A model generated the notes under the pieces. The model made no database searches, was not told the DNA's origin, and saw only the letters and a list, made by a program, of their open reading frames with translations. DNA of 57,058 nucleotides, taken from positions 1-57,058 of the IMG/VR virus record IMGVR_UViG_3300032236_000596. One strand, 5' to 3'. The DNA comes from a virus. A program made the translations under genes and the position numbers. Positions 12,552 to 19,772 of this stretch are shown piece after piece; within the stretch, counting starts at the first letter, position 1; every line of letters starts with the position of its first letter.

Positions 12552-13445
12552 CTATTGGTTATATGTTGCTGCTCGCCTAATTAGCGTATTAGTATCAGGG
12601 AACTCTGATACACCGTAAGTCTTTTTCAGCGCCTCTGAGTCCCGCTGCTCCATCTCGGCCTTTAGGCTACGAAGGGCCTGAATAGCGCCTGTTCTTTTAC
12701 CAGATTGCCAGCGGTAATTATTAAAGTCCGAGTATCCAGCGCCAGTTGCGCTGAACGCCTGAGAACGGTTCTCATGTACCTCGCGGTACAGGGCGTCGGC
12801 CTGAGCAGCCGAGACTCTCATCTCAGCCGAGGCGTTGGCCTTTAATGCGTCATTGCTTGCTTGTTCGTATTTGTTTCTAGCGGCAATGAACCGAGTAATG
12901 ATGCTGATAGTGTTCTGGCGGTCACGTTCTACTGCTGGTTCCCATTCAGCCACGGTGGTTTGGGCGGTAGGAACTGGCGGAACTACCCACTCATCGGTGG
13001 TCAGCGAGTAAGCAGCGTAAGGCTTAATTTCCAGAATACTCGGGCTTACAATAGCGAAAAAGGTCAGCTCAAACGAGCCGAGGAACAGCTCTGTCTTAGG
13101 GTGCAGCAGCTCTCTGAACCCGTCGTTGAGCATATCTGATATATCTTTATCGCTCAGGCCGCGGAATCTGCTATTTGATTGACGGAAACTGGTGTAGTTA
13201 ATCGCCAGGAGGCAGTCCAGGTCGCCTGGTTCTCTGTGCGCGGCCCACTGGTACGATACGCCAGAGCCAGCCAGGTATGCCGTTGTCCAGGCTTCTGCGC
13301 CTGTGTAGAGGGCGTTTAAATGGTTTAGTAGCAACTGGAGGATAGCAGAGCGCACCGAACTATCTAGTCGGCCATTGCGAAACAGCCGCGGGTCTAGTCC
13401 TGCGGCTGGAACGCTAAAGTATGAAGTCTCTGCTGGTTGTAGCAT
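12552..13445 (-). CDS. Nucleotidyltransferase-like protein
   Basis: GS at 60-61 followed by the DLD at 75-77 in PGDLDCLLAINY fits the GS-x(n)-DxD signature of the polymerase-beta-type nucleotidyltransferase fold. A third acidic residue may come from ILEIKP. Residues 1-240 form the core; a helical, charged tail follows (AEMEQRDSEALKKTYG). Related genes occur in actinobacteriophages without known substrate. It overlaps the upstream gene by one base and precedes the HAD-like gene, suggesting joint action on RNA, nucleotides or protein. Confidence 0.65.
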   Translation of the reverse strand: MLQPAETSYFSVPAAGLDPRLFRNGRLDSSVRSAILQLLLNHLNALYTGAEAWTTAYLAGSGVSYQWAAHREPGDLDCLLAINYTSFRQSNSRFRGLSDKDISDMLNDGFRELLHPKTELFLGSFELTFFAIVSPSILEIKPYAAYSLTTDEWVVPPVPTAQTTVAEWEPAVERDRQNTISIITRFIAARNKYEQASNDALKANASAEMRVSAAQADALYREVHENRSQAFSATGAGYSDFNNYRWQSGKRTGAIQALRSLKAEMEQRDSEALKKTYGVSEFPDTNTLIRRAATYNQ

Positions 13446-13654
13446 TAATCCTCGTCGTCTTCAGTAAAGGCCTTCGGCTTAAACGCCGTGGTGTCTCTGC
13501 GAGTTGACTGCGGTTGGTCCGTATTAACTGGGGTTACAAATCCGCACTGTACGTGAGCCTCTACAAATCGGTTGGTCATCAACATCGTGTAGGTGTCGTT
13601 TAGGCCTTCCAACTGCATCAGGGCTCCGCACTTACATGACATCTCAATAAACAT
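13445..13654 (-). CDS. Small hypothetical protein with CxC (69 aa)
   Basis: It starts MFIEMSCKCGALMQLEG with a CxCG near the N-terminus, a further Cys in VQCGF, and an acidic end (TEDDED). It overlaps the nucleotidyltransferase-like gene by one base. A metal knuckle is possible; the family is not recognised. Confidence 0.6.
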   Translation of the reverse strand: MFIEMSCKCGALMQLEGLNDTYTMLMTNRFVEAHVQCGFVTPVNTDQPQSTRRDTTAFKPKAFTEDDED

Positions 13655-13703
13655 GACAGGCTCCAGAATGCTATTTAGGAAAATATCCTAATACAAGCAT
13701 CCC

Positions 13704-13973
13704 TTATTCTGCGTCAGTTTGTGGGGCATTTGCCGAGAAGTTTTGGGCCAATAGTGTAACTACATTGGCGGCAATGTCCTGCTGGTTGATGATGTTGGTG
13801 ATTTCCTGGCAGCCTAGGCGGATATCCAGTCTGGTTGCGACCTTGGCGACCTGGAACTGGGTGGTTAGGTCTGTAGTTACACGCCATGCGCCGTCGGCCT
13901 CTTGGACCATAAGGAACGCGGTAGGGTAGGTAGGAACTTCTGGGGTCTCTGGGGTAGTGGTTTCGTCTGACAT
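13704..13973 (-). CDS. Small hypothetical protein (89 aa)
   Basis: It begins MSDETTTPETPEVPTYP, a Thr/Pro-rich acidic segment, then a compact alpha/beta part (AFLMVQEADGAWRVTTDL) and a helical end. The N-terminus resembles the Ala/Pro-rich protein at 31117 in style only. No domain is recognised; AGGAATAAATA precedes the start. Confidence 0.6.
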   Translation of the reverse strand: MSDETTTPETPEVPTYPTAFLMVQEADGAWRVTTDLTTQFQVAKVATRLDIRLGCQEITNIINQQDIAANVVTLLAQNFSANAPQTDAE

Positions 13974-14003
13974 TATTTATTCCTTAATTTTTATACTAGA
14001 TTG

Positions 14004-14516
14004 CTATTTATATAGTCCGGAGGCCTCGTTGTGCTTAGCCATGTTGTAGCTCTTAACTGGGCAGAAATCGCACAGGTAAACCTTTGGTCCGTTGCCGATG
14101 CTTGGTAGGCCAGCGGCTCTACGCTCTTGTTCGGTCTTTGGGGATAGCCACTTCTTCTCTGACTTGTAGTCAGCGCACTGGCCCTTAGGACGGTTGTGCA
14201 TCGAGTAGCAGGACATCGCGTCCTCGGCGAACTGGCTCTTGGTCTCGTAGAACTGGGTTCCGAACGAGTTAAGGCCCGAGCCCACCTTGTCGTGGATTTG
14301 CTCGATTACGGCCTTCTTCATCTCTGGGGCCATCCAGATACCCTTAGGCACGTTCCATAGAACGCCGAAGTGGTTGTCGCTGTGACGCTCGGCTGCGATG
14401 GTTAGCAGGACATCCTGCGGGTCCTCGTTAGCGCCAGGCAGCTCCTCAATGGTTGAGCAGGTGCGGCAGACGAGTAGGCGGAAGTGGGGTTCTTGCTCGG
14501 CAAGTGGGTTACTCAT
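14004..14516 (-). CDS. Hypothetical protein with CxxC pairs (170 aa)
   Basis: CRTC near residue 17, CDFCPVKSYNMAKH near the end, and single cysteines between suggest one or two zinc sites. The C-terminal CxxC followed by a later His resembles a zinc finger. AGGAGCATAAT precedes the ATG. It begins a run of small genes (14004-16853, minus) with basic or Cys-containing products. Function unknown. Confidence 0.65.
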   Translation of the reverse strand: MSNPLAEQEPHFRLLVCRTCSTIEELPGANEDPQDVLLTIAAERHSDNHFGVLWNVPKGIWMAPEMKKAVIEQIHDKVGSGLNSFGTQFYETKSQFAEDAMSCYSMHNRPKGQCADYKSEKKWLSPKTEQERRAAGLPSIGNGPKVYLCDFCPVKSYNMAKHNEASGLYK

Positions 14517-14571
14517 ATTATGCTCCTAATGGACAGGCAACAGCCTATCACTATTTGTCAAGTAGTGGTAT

Positions 14572-14787
14572 TTATTTTTCTTCTGTTGGTGCGTTTGGGT
14601 GAATACCCTTTAGTACGTCAGTCTGGCAAGCGCCGCACTCTGGCACGTAAGTGTCGTAGGTGTGGTGCTTGTCGTAATTCCAAGCGCGTCCGTGCTGGCG
14701 ACCGAAGGTAGACTGCGAGTCAGCCTTAGCGGCCGCACGGGCTGCGTCAGCGCTGCCCTTAAACTGGCGTGGCTTCTTTTCGTCCAT
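14572..14787 (-). CDS. Small basic protein with CxxC (71 aa)
   Basis: It starts MDEKKPRQFKGSADAARAAA, has His/Tyr-rich middle (YDKHHTYDTY) and CGAC near residue 52. Two bases separate it from the upstream gene's stop. Possibly a minor virion or DNA-binding protein, but this is a guess. Confidence 0.55.
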   Translation of the reverse strand: MDEKKPRQFKGSADAARAAAKADSQSTFGRQHGRAWNYDKHHTYDTYVPECGACQTDVLKGIHPNAPTEEK

Positions 14788-14789
14788 TA

Positions 14790-14996
14790 CTACTTACCTG
14801 GGTTTACCTTGTTTGGGTCTTCGCTGTTGATGAAACCGTAGTTAAAGTAAGGGTGCAGACCTGCGCGGTTCTGCTGGACTGTCTGGTCTCCCATACCTGC
14901 CTGTACTTCGGTATTTGGGCGACGCTTGCGGTACTTGCCGTCAGTAGCGCCATCGAGCAGCGCCTTGTTCTCTGAACGTGACTTGTTAACTGCCAT
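14790..14996 (-). CDS. Small basic protein (68 aa)
   Basis: It has MAVNKSRSENKALLDGATDG, then an Arg/Lys-rich KYRKRRPNTE and an aromatic end (HPYFNYGFINSEDPNKV). It is packed 2 bases from both neighbours in the same operon. Not recognised. Confidence 0.55.
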   Translation of the reverse strand: MAVNKSRSENKALLDGATDGKYRKRRPNTEVQAGMGDQTVQQNRAGLHPYFNYGFINSEDPNKVNPGK

Positions 14997-14998
14997 GA

Positions 14999-15451
14999 TT
15001 AGACTCCTCGGCCTGTAATCTTTTTGCTTTTGTACTTTGCTTTTGTTTCTTTAGCGGTCTTGATTGCGGTCTTCTTTAGGTTTGGGTCAGCCCCCATCTC
15101 GGTGGCCCACTCAGACGTAGAATAGCCTGGCTCATACGATGGGACAACAAAATGGTTATAATCTTCGCGCAAGTTGTCGACTGCCTGCTTAGTTTCTTTT
15201 TTATTCAGCTTAACTTTTGGCTCTTTGCGGTTATTGGTGGCTGCGGTAGGCTGCTTAAATGCCTTACGAACGGCTGCCTTTGGGCTGCCCGCCTTAAATA
15301 CCTCACCAGTGTAGTAGTTAGTGGCCTCTACGCCGCTATCAGTCTTTGCTACGTTAGACCTTGGGACCCCGTCGTTCCAGCGCATTCCGAGGTCCTTGGA
15401 CTTAAAAGTTCTGCGCGAATCGCCTGAGCGGTCTGGTACTGAATCTGCCAT
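14999..15451 (-). CDS. Basic hypothetical protein (150 aa)
   Basis: It is Lys/Arg-rich in the middle and at the end (KAKYKSKKITGRGV) and probably partly disordered. DYNHFVVPSYEPGYSTSEWA is the most structured-looking part. It abuts the next gene by one base. Function unknown; nucleic-acid contact is suggested only by charge. Confidence 0.6.
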   Translation of the reverse strand: MADSVPDRSGDSRRTFKSKDLGMRWNDGVPRSNVAKTDSGVEATNYYTGEVFKAGSPKAAVRKAFKQPTAATNNRKEPKVKLNKKETKQAVDNLREDYNHFVVPSYEPGYSTSEWATEMGADPNLKKTAIKTAKETKAKYKSKKITGRGV

Positions 15452-15667
15452 TTATGCCATCCTATTTCTTACTTGGTTTGCTGCCTTACGCTTTGAACAG
15501 CCAGGGCATAGGTCTGAACCTAGGGCTATTACTGGTGTCATCAAGACGCCGCACTCATCACAGCCCTTGCTGCCATTGTACACGGTCTTGTCCAGGCCCT
15601 GTGGAAACGGCGCTGGGTACGCGGTACCGTCGCCCGAAGGGTCTACAAAACCTAGTTGAACAGCCAT
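15452..15667 (-). CDS. Zinc-ribbon-like small protein (71 aa)
   Basis: Two pairs, CDEC and CPGC, spaced by about 17 residues, make a zinc ribbon, followed by a basic tail (KRKAANQVRNRMA). It abuts the 150-aa gene. A nucleic-acid-binding role is plausible. Confidence 0.6.
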   Translation of the reverse strand: MAVQLGFVDPSGDGTAYPAPFPQGLDKTVYNGSKGCDECGVLMTPVIALGSDLCPGCSKRKAANQVRNRMA

Positions 15668-15676
15668 TTAATTATC

Positions 15677-16033
15677 TTACACCGTGCCTAGGTCGTTGCG
15701 CGCGGTAGACTGCATCGCATATGGAACCTGGCTAAAGTCGGTTCTTTCATTAGAACGGCCATTAACCTGTACAATTTCGCCAATTGTGTAGGCGTCCTTG
15801 ACGTACCCGAATCGCTTTGGGAACAACTTAACCTGTGGCAGGTTAGGGCGGACATACTCCTGGACCTCGGCTGGGGTCATCTTGGCGACCTCTAGGGCCT
15901 GTGTAAGTAGGCGCTCCTGGTTGCTGGCAAATGGGCCGATGTACGCCTGTGGCGGGTAGGCTGCTTGAGCAGGGGACACAACTGGGTTATCCCATGCTCG
16001 CATACCATACTTGCCATTAGGCGTATTAGGCAT
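15677..16033 (-). CDS. Hypothetical protein (118 aa)
   Basis: It begins MPNTPNGKYGMRAWDNPVVS, with Pro/Tyr-rich N-terminal third and a helical middle (LLTQALEVAKMTPAEVQEYV). It overlaps the 96-aa gene by 8 bases, a sign of translational coupling. No family is recognised. Confidence 0.6.
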   Translation of the reverse strand: MPNTPNGKYGMRAWDNPVVSPAQAAYPPQAYIGPFASNQERLLTQALEVAKMTPAEVQEYVRPNLPQVKLFPKRFGYVKDAYTIGEIVQVNGRSNERTDFSQVPYAMQSTARNDLGTV

Positions 16034-16316
16034 TGTCGTCTTTTCTGCCTAGACCGGCCACGAAGTGGGCGGTACGGCCTACAGCGCCAACAACTGCGTC
16101 CTTGACTACTGGTGCGGCTGTCTTAATGCCCTGTGCGGTAGCATCGTACACTTTACCAACTACCTCGTCGGTCTTGCCCCCGAACGAAGGTACACCGGCG
16201 CCCTTAACAGCAGCCTGGGTGATGTCCTTGCCAGTACCGCCGTTCTTAGCGGCCTTGAGGCCTGCTGTTACTGCGCCTATGGCTGCGGTGTGGGCGCTGA
16301 ATCTAATCTTTCCCAT
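16026..16316 (-). CDS. Ala/Gly-rich small protein (96 aa)
   Basis: The product is Ala/Gly/Val-rich with repeated short hydrophobic stretches (AAIGAVTAGLKAAKNGGTG, VVKDAVVGAVGR). It could be amphipathic or membrane-associated. It overlaps the downstream gene by 8 bases. Function unknown. Confidence 0.55.
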   Translation of the reverse strand: MGKIRFSAHTAAIGAVTAGLKAAKNGGTGKDITQAAVKGAGVPSFGGKTDEVVGKVYDATAQGIKTAAPVVKDAVVGAVGRTAHFVAGLGRKDDNA

Positions 16317-16319
16317 TAT

Positions 16320-16853
16320 TTATCCCCAGGTTGGTTTCATATTACGCAGCTGCGACTGTCGCACCTGGTTCATCTGATAAGGCGAATCTGATTTAGCAAC
16401 TGGGCCGGCCTTACCGTCGTTTGGTAGGTGCGGCGCTGGTGCTAGTTTAATATTTGGCGCGTAACGTGGAACTGGCATACCCTGTCGGGCGGCCGCCATC
16501 TGGCGCTTGATGCCCCGGTCTGCGGTCAGACCAGTAGGCAGGTAGTAATCGTTCTGGTCGATGCGCTCACCACGGTGGACGCCGCGCTGGTATCCGCGCT
16601 GGGTCTGGCGGACCTTCAGGCCCTGCATTACCTGCTCAGATACGCTATTAGGGCGGCCGCGGTCATCGCGGCGGGTGCGGATTGTGCCTAGGTAACCGTC
16701 TGGATATTCTGCAGATGGTTCGCGGCCCACGCCCATACGTAGGTAATCGAGCTCAGAACGAGCAACAGCCGTGCCACCGCCACCGTAGTTGGTATAAGTA
16801 CCGTATAGGCCGTTAGCGCCTAGGGACTGTATATTCTGGTGGGTGGCTGGCAT
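16320..16853 (-). CDS. Arg/Gly-rich hypothetical protein (177 aa)
   Basis: It is rich in Arg, Gly, Tyr and Gln (for example RTRRDDRGRPNSVSEQVMQ and QRGYQRGVHRGERIDQ) and probably has little fixed structure. It lies between the phosphoesterase gene and the small basic genes. Such proteins can be virion-associated or RNA-binding; neither is shown. Confidence 0.6.
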   Translation of the reverse strand: MPATHQNIQSLGANGLYGTYTNYGGGGTAVARSELDYLRMGVGREPSAEYPDGYLGTIRTRRDDRGRPNSVSEQVMQGLKVRQTQRGYQRGVHRGERIDQNDYYLPTGLTADRGIKRQMAAARQGMPVPRYAPNIKLAPAPHLPNDGKAGPVAKSDSPYQMNQVRQSQLRNMKPTWG

Positions 16854-16870
16854 ATCACCAGTTTATTAAC

Positions 16871-17890
16871 TTATTTAGGTAATTGCGCCCTAAACTCACG
16901 GCCCATAAATACGGCCCACTCGTCAATAATTGGCACTGATAGCAGGGTGAATTCGCCGCTGTCTTTGTACCAGGCGAATCCAATACCCTGCTGCCAGTTC
17001 TCCCAGTACTTTACTGGCGTCTCGTTTGGCGTTACGCCGCCCTTAACGCTAGGTACTGAGCCATCTACTCGGCACAGGCATCCAGGGCTGAACGCTGCGT
17101 TTCTAGCGGGGCCCGTGCTCGTATGGTTTGTGTGGTACAGCATCTCAATACGGTGGATGTGCCCGTAAATAACAGACACGTGGTGGTTGGAATTAATGTA
17201 TTTCATCGCCGTGCTACCGCTGGAATTTACGCGGTCGCCGTGGATGCAACGCAGGTTCTCGTTCAGCCAGTACTCGCCCGCTGGGTATCCGCTTGCGTAC
17301 ACGATGTTCAGCTCGTCCATGCGCAGCAGGTGCGGCAGGCTGTTGACTGGGTGTGCATCTGGCGTCTCTCCAGCACGGCGCATGTTGGCTACGGCTGGGG
17401 CGTTCTCCGACAGGTACTTATAAATACGGCAGTCGTGGTTTCCTTCTAGGAATACGATTTCCGCATCTGGCACTGTGGCTCGCTGTTGGGCCAGGTACTC
17501 GTACGCGCGCTGAATGGCGATGTTGGTCGAGTTTTGGAACGCGATTTCCTGGTGGTGTCGGCTCTGCGCTGGCAGGTCTAGGGTGTCCCCTAGGTTTACA
17601 ATTGTGTCCACTCCGAACTGCTCATTTGCGTATGCCACTATTTGCATTGCGATATCAATGGCGCGCTCGTCATGGAACTCTATTACGGAACCGTCTTCGT
17701 AAACACGGTACCCAATCTGTGTGTCTGGCAATAGGGCCGCCAGTTTCCAGCCGTCGTTCTTCTTCGGCTTACTAATGGTTGATGGCTTAATTACCATCTT
17801 CTCAGCCTGCTTTGCAACTGGCTTAGGGTCGTAAGGGTCTTGCTCTAGGGCCTTACGCAGTAGTTCGGCTAGGCTTTGGGACATGCGCAT
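16871..17890 (-). CDS. Calcineurin-like metallophosphoesterase
   Basis: The five metallophosphoesterase motifs appear in order: LLPDTQIG (with Gln in place of the usual His of DxH), NLGDTLD, EGNHDCR, IHGDRVN and YGHIHRIE. These bind a two-metal centre that hydrolyses phosphomono- or diesters. A 45-residue Lys-rich N-terminal extension precedes the domain. Length and motif order resemble phage phosphoesterases rather than SbcD. It overlaps the upstream gene by 22 bases. The substrate is unknown; phosphate removal or DNA end processing are options. Confidence 0.85.
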   Translation of the reverse strand: MRMSQSLAELLRKALEQDPYDPKPVAKQAEKMVIKPSTISKPKKNDGWKLAALLPDTQIGYRVYEDGSVIEFHDERAIDIAMQIVAYANEQFGVDTIVNLGDTLDLPAQSRHHQEIAFQNSTNIAIQRAYEYLAQQRATVPDAEIVFLEGNHDCRIYKYLSENAPAVANMRRAGETPDAHPVNSLPHLLRMDELNIVYASGYPAGEYWLNENLRCIHGDRVNSSGSTAMKYINSNHHVSVIYGHIHRIEMLYHTNHTSTGPARNAAFSPGCLCRVDGSVPSVKGGVTPNETPVKYWENWQQGIGFAWYKDSGEFTLLSVPIIDEWAVFMGREFRAQLPK

Positions 17891-18108
17891 ACGCCTCTCA
17901 TGTGGGCTCTAAACGCAGTCATTTTAAATGGCACGTCAGTGTGCGATGTAATTAGTAGGTATGCGTTCTTTAAATTTAGCGTTGCCTTTTTACGCAACTC
18001 AGTAAACACTTCTTGCAGGTCCGAGTCCTGGGCAAATACCCACTGTCCGACTACGCAGCCTTTGTGGTCTGGCCCACTGGCTAACGCCCGCAGTTCGTCA
18101 ATTAGCAT
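17869..18108 (-). CDS. Small hypothetical protein (79 aa)
   Basis: The ATG at 18108 is chosen because AGGAGAG lies directly upstream; a longer frame exists but has no ribosome site. The protein (MLIDELRALASGPDHKGCVVGQW ...) reads as a small alpha/beta domain with several Cys near the end (GVCACPKA). It overlaps the phosphoesterase gene. Function unknown. Confidence 0.6.
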   Translation of the reverse strand: MLIDELRALASGPDHKGCVVGQWVFAQDSDLQEVFTELRKKATLNLKNAYLLITSHTDVPFKMTAFRAHMRGVCACPKA

Positions 18109-18203
18109 GTCTCTCCTAAGTAATGCTGTTGATGTGTTTACTGTATCACACAGCATCGCGATTGTACACAATATCTCGCGAGTATTTATTTACGCCCAGG
18201 AAG

Positions 18204-18232
18204 CAAAAAACCCGCCATCTCTGGCGGGCTCT
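18204..18232 (-). terminator. Intrinsic terminator (minus strand)
   Basis: Read on the minus strand, CCCGCC and GGCGGG pair around a 6-nt loop and are followed by TTTTTTGC. It ends the unit containing the 104-aa gene and separates it from the phosphoesterase genes. Confidence 0.85.
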
Positions 18233-18246
18233 TTGAAGGGCTATTG

Positions 18247-18561
18247 CTAGTTGTGGTCTACAATACCCGAGTCGAAGTTTGGCTTCGTGCGGTTGACTGC
18301 AGCGGTGAACAGGCGACCGTTACCCTGAACTGGACCGATGTGTGGGTCTTTCCAGGCTGGCATGCTGGTACGGATACCGTACGATGCGCCAGTGCGGTGC
18401 TTTACGTTCTTGGTTGCAGGCTTTGCTTCAGTAGTAGGGTTACCGCTAGCGGTGTTGCCCTTCTTGACTAGCTTATTAGTGGTGCCCTGTGCCGATTCAT
18501 TTACGGCAGTAGTAGCAGCACTGTTTCCCATGGTTGGGAACTTGCTCTTTGGCTTGTCCAT
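18247..18561 (-). CDS. Hypothetical protein (104 aa)
   Basis: It begins MDKPKSKFPTMGNSAATTAV and is rich in Thr, Asn, Ala and Lys, suggesting disorder, with a small ordered part near SYGIRTSMPAWKDPHIG. It ends at the terminator at 18204-18232. Not recognised. Confidence 0.55.
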   Translation of the reverse strand: MDKPKSKFPTMGNSAATTAVNESAQGTTNKLVKKGNTASGNPTTEAKPATKNVKHRTGASYGIRTSMPAWKDPHIGPVQGNGRLFTAAVNRTKPNFDSGIVDHN

Positions 18562-18615
18562 TATTTACCTCTTTGGCCTAAAGGGTGGATACTTCAACAG
18601 TACAGGGTTTTGGAC

Positions 18616-18897
18616 TTATTTTACGGACTTAACAGTAAAAATCATGGCGCTAATCTTGTCGCCTTTACTGTCAATTGAGGCGAAACCTGGGATGCAGACG
18701 ATACTAATGCCTCTAGGGGCGGTGTATCCACTGGCAATTGCAATCGCCTTTACGGTCTGGTTTACCGCTCCAGCGCCAATGGCGCGTAGGTTTACGGTCC
18801 CGTGCTCATAAATAGCGTGGGCAATCGCCGAGGCGACTGAAATCGGGCTGCTGCTTGCGCTGACGCGCAGGACGTTATCTTCTAGTGATTCAGACAT
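18616..18897 (-). CDS. SpoVS-like protein (Alba-fold family)
   Basis: LRVSASSSPISVASAIAHAI, then NLRAIGAGAVNQTVKAIAIA and GISIVCIPGF, match stage V sporulation protein S along its full length of about 90 residues. SpoVS has an Alba-like fold, and family members are thought to bind nucleic acid or act in regulation. Finding one in a phage suggests control of host transcription or development, or RNA binding, but the target is unknown. It has its own upstream spacer. Confidence 0.85.
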   Translation of the reverse strand: MSESLEDNVLRVSASSSPISVASAIAHAIYEHGTVNLRAIGAGAVNQTVKAIAIASGYTAPRGISIVCIPGFASIDSKGDKISAMIFTVKSVK

Positions 18898-18976
18898 TAA
18901 ATACCTTGTTGTTAGTTGATTCTCCCGATACTAACACTATAAAGGTATTCAGGCCCAGGATTTGTGGTAAATGGCC

Positions 18977-19366
18977 TTATTTTTCTGGCCAGTTACCGTC
19001 CAATACCATCAGGCCGATGACCGCATAATTGGCTAGGTCTAGGAAGCTGTCGCGCAGGCTCTCGTTATCTGGGGCCTTGCCGCTGTCTACGAGGTGGTTG
19101 ATGCGGGCCAGCTTGTCCCACATACGTACGCGTAGGCCGTTCAGCGGACTGCCAGGGGCCTGTGCGATGTTCTTTGGTCCGTAGTCTGCGTGCTTGCGTA
19201 GCAGGAGGTCCTTGAGCTCCTGGTACTTGTGCTGTAGGGCGTCCTCAAACTGGGTGTCCTTGCTTCCACGGATGCTGGTCAAGGTTACTGGCGCTACCGA
19301 GTTAAGGTCGCCTAGTGGGCGGGGGTCCTGTGGCTCAGACATTGGGATTGTCCACTCTTCTGACAT
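18977..19366 (-). CDS. DUF1599 (nucleotide-modification-associated) protein
   Basis: LLLRKHADYGPKNIAQAPGS, VRMWDKLARINHLVD and SLRDSFLDLANYAVIGLMVL are the conserved parts of the all-alpha DUF1599 family (also called nucleotide modification associated domain 1). The family is common in phages and linked by genomic context to nucleotide metabolism. The KAD.Y.....D..NY pattern recalls MazG-like helical folds. AAAGGAAAAA precedes the ATG, and the start overlaps the preceding microgene. Confidence 0.75.
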   Translation of the reverse strand: MSEEWTIPMSEPQDPRPLGDLNSVAPVTLTSIRGSKDTQFEDALQHKYQELKDLLLRKHADYGPKNIAQAPGSPLNGLRVRMWDKLARINHLVDSGKAPDNESLRDSFLDLANYAVIGLMVLDGNWPEK

Positions 19367-19521
19367 TAGATTTTTCCTTTTGGTTTTCGTGGTGTTGGTT
19401 TAGTTGGTGTTGATACTTCTCCGCTGTGGCACTCACAGATGCAGGTACGCTCTGGCGCGGTCTGTACTGGACAAGTGGTGTGGTGGCCTGTCAGACACCA
19501 GCCGCTAGGGAGCCTGCTCAT
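19366..19521 (-). CDS. Cys/His-rich microprotein (51 aa)
   Basis: A short frame starts at ATG 19521 and ends in the TAATG overlap with the DUF1599 start. It reads MSRLPSGWCLTGHHTTCPVQ, then CICECH and a Lys/Pro tail (PTKPTPRKPKGKI). Five Cys and several His suggest a metal site. It overlaps the membrane microgene at 19505 by 17 bases. Three such frames tile the space without gaps, which supports all of them. Confidence 0.5.
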   Translation of the reverse strand: MSRLPSGWCLTGHHTTCPVQTAPERTCICECHSGEVSTPTKPTPRKPKGKI

Positions 19522-19654
19522 ACCCGGCAATAAAGAACGGGATACTGGTAACCAGTAGGAGCCCGCCGGCTGGATTAGTTGGGTCTAGAAACAGGCCTAG
19601 TACTCCAGTTAGCACCAGCGCTTTTCCTACTGCTCGTAGCATAAATCTAATCAT
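19505..19654 (-). CDS. Two-segment membrane microprotein (49 aa)
   Basis: It starts at ATG 19654, overlapping the previous stop (ATGATTAG). Two hydrophobic stretches, ALVLTGVLGLFL and GGLLLVTSIPFFIAGY, are separated by DPTNPA, so a small hairpin membrane protein is likely. Function unknown. Confidence 0.5.
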   Translation of the reverse strand: MIRFMLRAVGKALVLTGVLGLFLDPTNPAGGLLLVTSIPFFIAGYEQAP

Positions 19655-19772
19655 CTACATACTCCTCAAACTCTTTGTCTGTTACAGGGCCTAGGAATAC
19701 GCCCAGCAGTAGTACTACAAAAAAGGCAACGGCGGCTATACCCATGAACAATAGCAGTGTCTGGATGGTCAT
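19647..19772 (-). CDS. Single-segment membrane microprotein (41 aa)
   Basis: The ATG is directly adjacent to the stop of the RuvC-like gene, after AGGGAGAAATAA. A hydrophobic stretch (LLLFMGIAAVAFFVVLLLGV) is followed by an acidic tail (DKEFEEYVDD). It overlaps the next microgene by 8 bases. Function unknown. Confidence 0.55.
   Translation of the reverse strand: MTIQTLLLFMGIAAVAFFVVLLLGVFLGPVTDKEFEEYVDD

Noticed and set aside
17353-17775. 140-codon plus-strand frame opposite the phosphoesterase
   Set aside because: Antisense to a gene with all metallophosphoesterase motifs; composition is shadow-like.
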